8,969 bases of DNA from Luteococcus sp043424415 (GTDB lineage: Bacteria > Actinomycetota > Actinomycetes > Propionibacteriales > Propionibacteriaceae). Location of the stretch: NCBI RefSeq assembly GCF_043424415.1, contig NZ_JBHWOO010000007.1, positions 1-8,969 of the forward strand, read 5' to 3'. A model generated the notes under the pieces. The model worked only from the letters and a program-made list of their open reading frames with translations, had not been told where the DNA came from and searched no databases. Below are positions 5,848-8,969 of the stretch, in pieces (position 1 is the first letter of the stretch; every line of letters starts with the position of its first letter). A program made the translations under genes and the position numbers.

Positions 5848-7734
5848 ATGACGCAGCCGCCCACCCAACGCGGGGCAGCCGCCCCCGCCGAGGTGCGCGA
5901 CTACCGGGCCGTCGCCCGTCAGATCACCGAGGGCAGCCAGGACGCGAGCTGGGTGGAGGACGCGGTCAACGCAATCGAGGAGCGCGTCGACCTGGCCGAC
6001 CACCGCCTGCTCACCGTCCTGGCGCTGTTGCTGGACGGCGGGCACGAGCTGCCCACCCCGTTGCGCGAGGGGCTGGAGCGGGCCGTGCAGGGCTTCCGCT
6101 ACTGGATGGACGAGCCGGGCGACGACTCGATGTGCCACTGGAGCGAGAGCCACCAGATCTGCTTTGCGGTGGCCGAACACCTGGCCGGCCTCACCTGGCC
6201 CGAGACCGTCTTCCGCAATGACGGCCGACTGGGCCGGGACAAGGCCCAACGTGCACGGGTGCGGATCATGCGCTGGCTCGGTCACCGCTTCCGCCACGGC
6301 TTCAGCGAATGGCTCTCGGGCACCTTCCACGCCATCGAGGTCTCCGCGCTGACCCTTCTGGTGGAGCACGTGCACGAGGATGGCGAGTTGGTGGCGCGCG
6401 CCTCGATGGTGCTCGACCTGCTGATGCTGGACCTGGCCCTGCACCGCTTCGACGGCAGCTTCGTCTCCTCCTCGGGACGCTCCGAGGCGCTGCCCAAGGC
6501 CTTCCCTGAGCGCAACGAGATCCAGTGCGTCGTCGACAGCGCCTTTGGTCGCACCCCGCCGCCCTTCGAGCCCGCACTGCCGACGTCGATCTTCCTGGCC
6601 CGGCGCCGGTACCGCATCCCGCAGGTGGTGCGCGAGATCGCCTTCGCCCAGGCCGACCACCTGGTGACCAGCTCCCACGGGCTCGACCTACTGGAGGTGC
6701 CCGCCGAGGTGCGCCGCAACAATCCCCGCACCGCCACCGAGCGCAGCGCCGAGGAGGTGGCGCTCTACTGGGGCATGGAGGCCTTCACCACGTCCGAGGC
6801 GATCGGCCCCACCCTGGAGGCCATTGAGCGGCTCCACCTGGACCAGAACCGCATCCTCAAGCCGTTGATGCCCTTCCGCAGGGTACCCTCGCGCATGGTG
6901 CAGACGGCCCTGCTGCGCTCGCTCAACCCGGTGACGCAGGGGGCGGCGCTGCAGCGGGCCAATGTGCAGACCTACCGCACCCCGCACTACCTGCTCAGCA
7001 GCGCCCAGCACTACCAGCCCGGCACCTTCGGCGACCAGGAGAACATCTGGCAGGCGGCACTTCCCGGCCAGATCCACATCTTCTCCACCCATCCCGGCTC
7101 CACCCTGCTCGACGAGTCGGCCCGGCCGGCGACGCCCTCGGGCTGGGTCGGCAACGGTATCCGTCCCGACGTCGCCCAGATGCGCAATGTGCTGCTGGCG
7201 CTCTACGACACCCGGATGCGGCGCGGCTACCTGGAGGGGCAGCGCCACGAGCTGAGCCACGTCTTCTTCCCCGCCGCCAACTTCGACGAGCTGCACGTGG
7301 CCGAACGGGTGGTGGCCGGACGGCGCGAGGACTCCTACTTCGGGATGGTCTCGCTGGACACCATCGAGATGCCCAATGAGAGCGAGCTGCTGCAGCGTGG
7401 CGCGGTGACCGGCTGGGCCGTGATGCTGGCCGACCGCTCCGACTTCGGCTCCCTGTCCCGCTTCGTCGACTACCTCAAGCGCTGCCCGCTGGTGCACACC
7501 CGCTCCACGCTCACCTGGAAGACTCCCGAACACCACTACTCGCTGGAGTGGTGTGGTGACTTCTGCGTCGACGGCGCCCCGGTCGACACCGACTACCCGC
7601 GCCAGCGCAGCGACTGGACGAGGATTGCCCGCCGCCCCACCGTGATCGAGGTGACCGGCCGCACCGGCACCCTGGTGCTGGACTGGAAGTTGGGGACGCG
7701 CTCCCAGGGGCCGGGCGTCCCGGGCGCGCCCTAG
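5848..7734 (+). CDS. Uncharacterised protein, possibly alpha/alpha-toroid and beta-sandwich (lyase-like)
   Basis: A 628-residue protein whose function I cannot assign. Residues about 15-345 are rich in helix-forming segments, with strongly patterned aromatic and acidic motifs: RYWMDEPGDDSMCHW (84-98), SESHQICFAVAEHLAG (99-114), GFSEWLSG (151-158), ASMVLDLLMLDLALHRFDG (185-203) and SSGRSEALP (208-216). The C-terminal part (about 375-615) looks beta-rich, with YRTPHYLLSSAQHYQPG (376-392), DQENIWQAAL (396-405) and STHPGS (413-418). A helical toroid followed by a beta-sandwich is the layout of heparinase-II/III-like and related polysaccharide lyases, and the W-S-E-x-H segment would suit an active site, but this is inference. 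No signal peptide or membrane helix is seen, so it is probably cytoplasmic. The gene lies between two hairpins and appears to be transcribed alone. No sugar transporter or other glycan gene is nearby. Confidence 0.85.
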   Translation: MTQPPTQRGAAAPAEVRDYRAVARQITEGSQDASWVEDAVNAIEERVDLADHRLLTVLALLLDGGHELPTPLREGLERAVQGFRYWMDEPGDDSMCHWSESHQICFAVAEHLAGLTWPETVFRNDGRLGRDKAQRARVRIMRWLGHRFRHGFSEWLSGTFHAIEVSALTLLVEHVHEDGELVARASMVLDLLMLDLALHRFDGSFVSSSGRSEALPKAFPERNEIQCVVDSAFGRTPPPFEPALPTSIFLARRRYRIPQVVREIAFAQADHLVTSSHGLDLLEVPAEVRRNNPRTATERSAEEVALYWGMEAFTTSEAIGPTLEAIERLHLDQNRILKPLMPFRRVPSRMVQTALLRSLNPVTQGAALQRANVQTYRTPHYLLSSAQHYQPGTFGDQENIWQAALPGQIHIFSTHPGSTLLDESARPATPSGWVGNGIRPDVAQMRNVLLALYDTRMRRGYLEGQRHELSHVFFPAANFDELHVAERVVAGRREDSYFGMVSLDTIEMPNESELLQRGAVTGWAVMLADRSDFGSLSRFVDYLKRCPLVHTRSTLTWKTPEHHYSLEWCGDFCVDGAPVDTDYPRQRSDWTRIARRPTVIEVTGRTGTLVLDWKLGTRSQGPGVPGAP

Positions 7735-7747
7735 CACCCCCCTCCAC

Positions 7748-7774
7748 GGGATGCCACGGCTGTGGTGGCTTCCC
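7748..7774 (+). terminator. Hairpin after the unknown protein
   Basis: An inverted repeat of 10 bases with one T-T mismatch pairs GGGATGCCAC (7748-7757) with GTGGCTTCCC (7765-7774) around a 7-base loop. It begins 13 bases after the TAG stop and is followed by the pyrimidine-rich TCCTTT. This is a likely terminator separating the gene from the SPFH operon. Confidence 0.55.
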
Positions 7775-7811
7775 TCCTTTGGTCTTGTCGAAGGGTTCCC
7801 GCCCGACCAAA

Positions 7812-7833
7812 AAAGTGATATCACTTTGATATC
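7812..7833 (+). promoter_or_regulatory. Tandem GATATC operator upstream of the SPFH-RHH operon
   Basis: A perfect 16-bp palindrome AAAGTGATATCACTTT (7812-7827) is followed by a second TGATATC (7827-7833). The two GATATC centres (7819.5 and 7830.5) are 11 bp apart, about one helical turn, which is the arrangement used by ribbon-helix-helix dimers binding side by side. The A/T-rich block stands out sharply in this G+C-rich DNA, starts after a run of six A's (7809-7814), and lies 35 bases before the SPFH start. It probably overlaps the promoter, although I cannot assign -35 and -10 boxes with confidence. The most obvious candidate binder is the Arc-like protein encoded second in the operon. Confidence 0.7.
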
Positions 7834-7868
7834 CACTTCTTCTCGGCGCACCAGCGAAGGACACAGCC

Positions 7869-8843
7869 ATGGACGACGACCCCGACCTCACCCCCACCCC
7901 CGACGAACAGCCGCTGCAGACCCAGCCCGTGGGCCACGACGGCATCCGCATCGACATCGCCGAGCGCAAGGCGTGGAGCATGTCGGGCATCCTCTTCCTG
8001 CTCCTCGCCCTGCTCGGCTTCCTGGGGGGCTGCGCCCTCGTCGCGACGGGCTTCCTCGGCGGGGCCGTCTGGAAGGTGGTCCTCGGCGTGTTGCTCGTGC
8101 TCGCCGCCCTGGTCCTGTCCACCGGCCTGCGGATCGTGAACCCCGGCGAGGCTGCCGTCGTGCAGTTCCTCGGCCACTACCTGGGCACCGTGCGCACCAC
8201 CGGGCTCAACCTCACCGCCCCGCTGACCACCGGCCGCAAGGTCTCGGTGAAGGCGGTCAACTTCGAGGTGGAGCCGATGAAGGTCAACGACTCCAACGGC
8301 AACCCGATCGAGATCGGCGCCATCGTCGTCTACCAGGTGGCCGACACCGCCAAGGCCGCCTTCGCCGTCGAGGACCACGACGACTTCGTGCGCAAGCAGG
8401 CCGAGTCGGCGCTGCGCCACGTCGCCATGAGCCATCCCTACGACGACCACTCCGTCGGCTACGGCAGCGCCGACCACCGGGGCGTCATCACCCTGCGTGA
8501 GTCCACCGACGAGGTCAGCGCCGAGCTGGCCCACGAGGTGGCCGAGCGGGTGGCCGTCAGCGGCGTCGAGATCATCGAGGTGCGCCTGGCCCACCTGGCC
8601 TATGCCCAGGAAATCGCCTCGGCGATGCTGCGCCGCCAGCAGGCCAGCGCCGTGCTCAGCGCCCGTCAGGTGATCGTCCAGGGGGCCACCGAGATGGCCA
8701 AGGCGGCCGTCCGGGAGCTCGACGCCGAGAGCGACATCGAGCTGGACCCCGAGCGCAAGGCCGCCATGATCACCAACCTGCTGGTGGTGCTGTGCTCCGA
8801 GCAGAACACCCAGCCGGTGCTCAACACCGGAAGCCTCTACTGA
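7869..8843 (+). CDS. SPFH/band-7 domain membrane protein
   Basis: A 324-residue SPFH (stomatin/prohibitin/flotillin) protein. A short acidic, proline-rich N-terminus (1-35) precedes two hydrophobic segments, about 39-62 and 66-86, which should form a membrane hairpin. The SPFH domain follows directly: GLRIVNPGEAAVVQFLGHYLGTVR (86-109), the turn APLTTGRKVSVKAVNFEVE (117-135), VNDSNGNPIEIGAIVVYQVAD (139-159) and FVRKQAESALRHVAMSHPY (173-191). A helical stretch, ELAHEVAERVAVSGVEIIEVRL (219-240) to about 283, would support oligomer assembly. Such proteins scaffold membrane microdomains or protect membrane proteases; the exact role here is unknown. GAAGGA (7856-7861) is seven bases before the ATG. 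The next gene, for an Arc-like DNA-binding protein, starts three bases after this stop, so the two should be co-translated. No NfeD partner or membrane protease is visible in the window. Confidence 0.9.
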   Translation: MDDDPDLTPTPDEQPLQTQPVGHDGIRIDIAERKAWSMSGILFLLLALLGFLGGCALVATGFLGGAVWKVVLGVLLVLAALVLSTGLRIVNPGEAAVVQFLGHYLGTVRTTGLNLTAPLTTGRKVSVKAVNFEVEPMKVNDSNGNPIEIGAIVVYQVADTAKAAFAVEDHDDFVRKQAESALRHVAMSHPYDDHSVGYGSADHRGVITLRESTDEVSAELAHEVAERVAVSGVEIIEVRLAHLAYAQEIASAMLRRQQASAVLSARQVIVQGATEMAKAAVRELDAESDIELDPERKAAMITNLLVVLCSEQNTQPVLNTGSLY

Positions 8844-8846
8844 CCC

Positions 8847-8969
8847 GTGCCGGAGAAACGCAAACAGGTGCTGCTGCGGATGAATCCGCAGCTGCACGAC
8901 GCCCTCGCCCGCTGGGCGGCCGAGGACATGCGCTCGGTCAACGGGCAGGTGGAGATGCTCCTGCGCGAC
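8847..8969 (+). CDS. Arc-like ribbon-helix-helix DNA-binding protein (3' end cut by window)
   Basis: The first 41 residues of a protein that runs off the right edge. It starts with GTG three bases after the SPFH stop; there is no free ribosome site, so translation is probably coupled. The sequence has the ribbon-helix-helix pattern of Arc/HicB-type antitoxins and repressors: a short basic strand KRKQVLLRMNP (4-14), helix A LHDALARWAAEDM (16-28), and helix B beginning RSVNGQVEMLLRD (29-41), with the SVNxQ(V/I)E turn typical of the Arc group. The likely role is to repress its own operon through the tandem GATATC site upstream of the SPFH gene; that link is inferred. A toxin-antitoxin role is less likely because the partner gene is an SPFH protein, but the sequence beyond the edge is not visible. 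Confidence 0.8.
   Translation, partial: MPEKRKQVLLRMNPQLHDALARWAAEDMRSVNGQVEMLLRD

Noticed and set aside
6688..7851. A 387-codon minus-strand frame opposite the unknown protein
   Set aside because: It is antisense to a well-supported gene, H/G/V/Q-rich without motifs, and would also run through the terminator hairpin.
8847..8969. Reading the SPFH-RHH pair as a classical toxin-antitoxin module
   Set aside because: The gene before the RHH protein is a long membrane SPFH protein, not a small toxin, and no toxin-like gene is visible; sequence past the edge could change this.

Overview
The window is very G+C-rich, with strong third-position G/C bias, GTG starts and several leaderless-looking promoters. 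This points to a high-G+C actinobacterium. A propionibacterium-like host is possible, given the large lactate-type dehydrogenase, but that placement is a guess. I see no mobile element, CRISPR array, tRNA or rRNA, and no gene that looks broken. Both edges cut into flanking sequence: the left edge lies just past the stop of the first gene, and the right edge lies inside the last gene.

Layout. (1) On the minus strand, 6-1936 holds a two-gene operon for a two-component system: a membrane histidine kinase of the HisKA_3 (NarX/DesK-like) type and a NarL/LuxR-type response regulator, overlapping by ATGA. (2) On the plus strand, divergent from the kinase, lies a small DUF1349 protein (2042-2617), followed by a hairpin. 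(3) 2726-5599 is a single large gene for an FAD-linked, iron-sulfur D-lactate (2-hydroxyacid) dehydrogenase. It has a near-ideal sigma70-type promoter that would begin transcription at the ATG itself, palindromic operator-like sites around the -35 box, and a strong terminator hairpin at its end. (4) 5848-7734 encodes a 628-residue protein of unknown function with a probable all-helical N-terminal part and a beta-rich C-terminal part, reminiscent of alpha/alpha-toroid polysaccharide lyases. (5) 7869 to the right edge is an SPFH/band-7 membrane protein followed 3 bases later by an Arc-like ribbon-helix-helix DNA-binding protein, which is cut by the window edge. A striking tandem GATATC operator lies upstream.

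How the parts fit. Regions 1 and 2 share a divergent intergenic region of about 100 bases and may be co-regulated, though the sequence does not prove it. The dehydrogenase would feed electrons from lactate into the quinone pool and looks separately regulated. The unknown protein is flanked by hairpins and looks like a single-gene unit. The SPFH-RHH pair looks like a self-regulated operon and is the best candidate in the window for an undescribed system.
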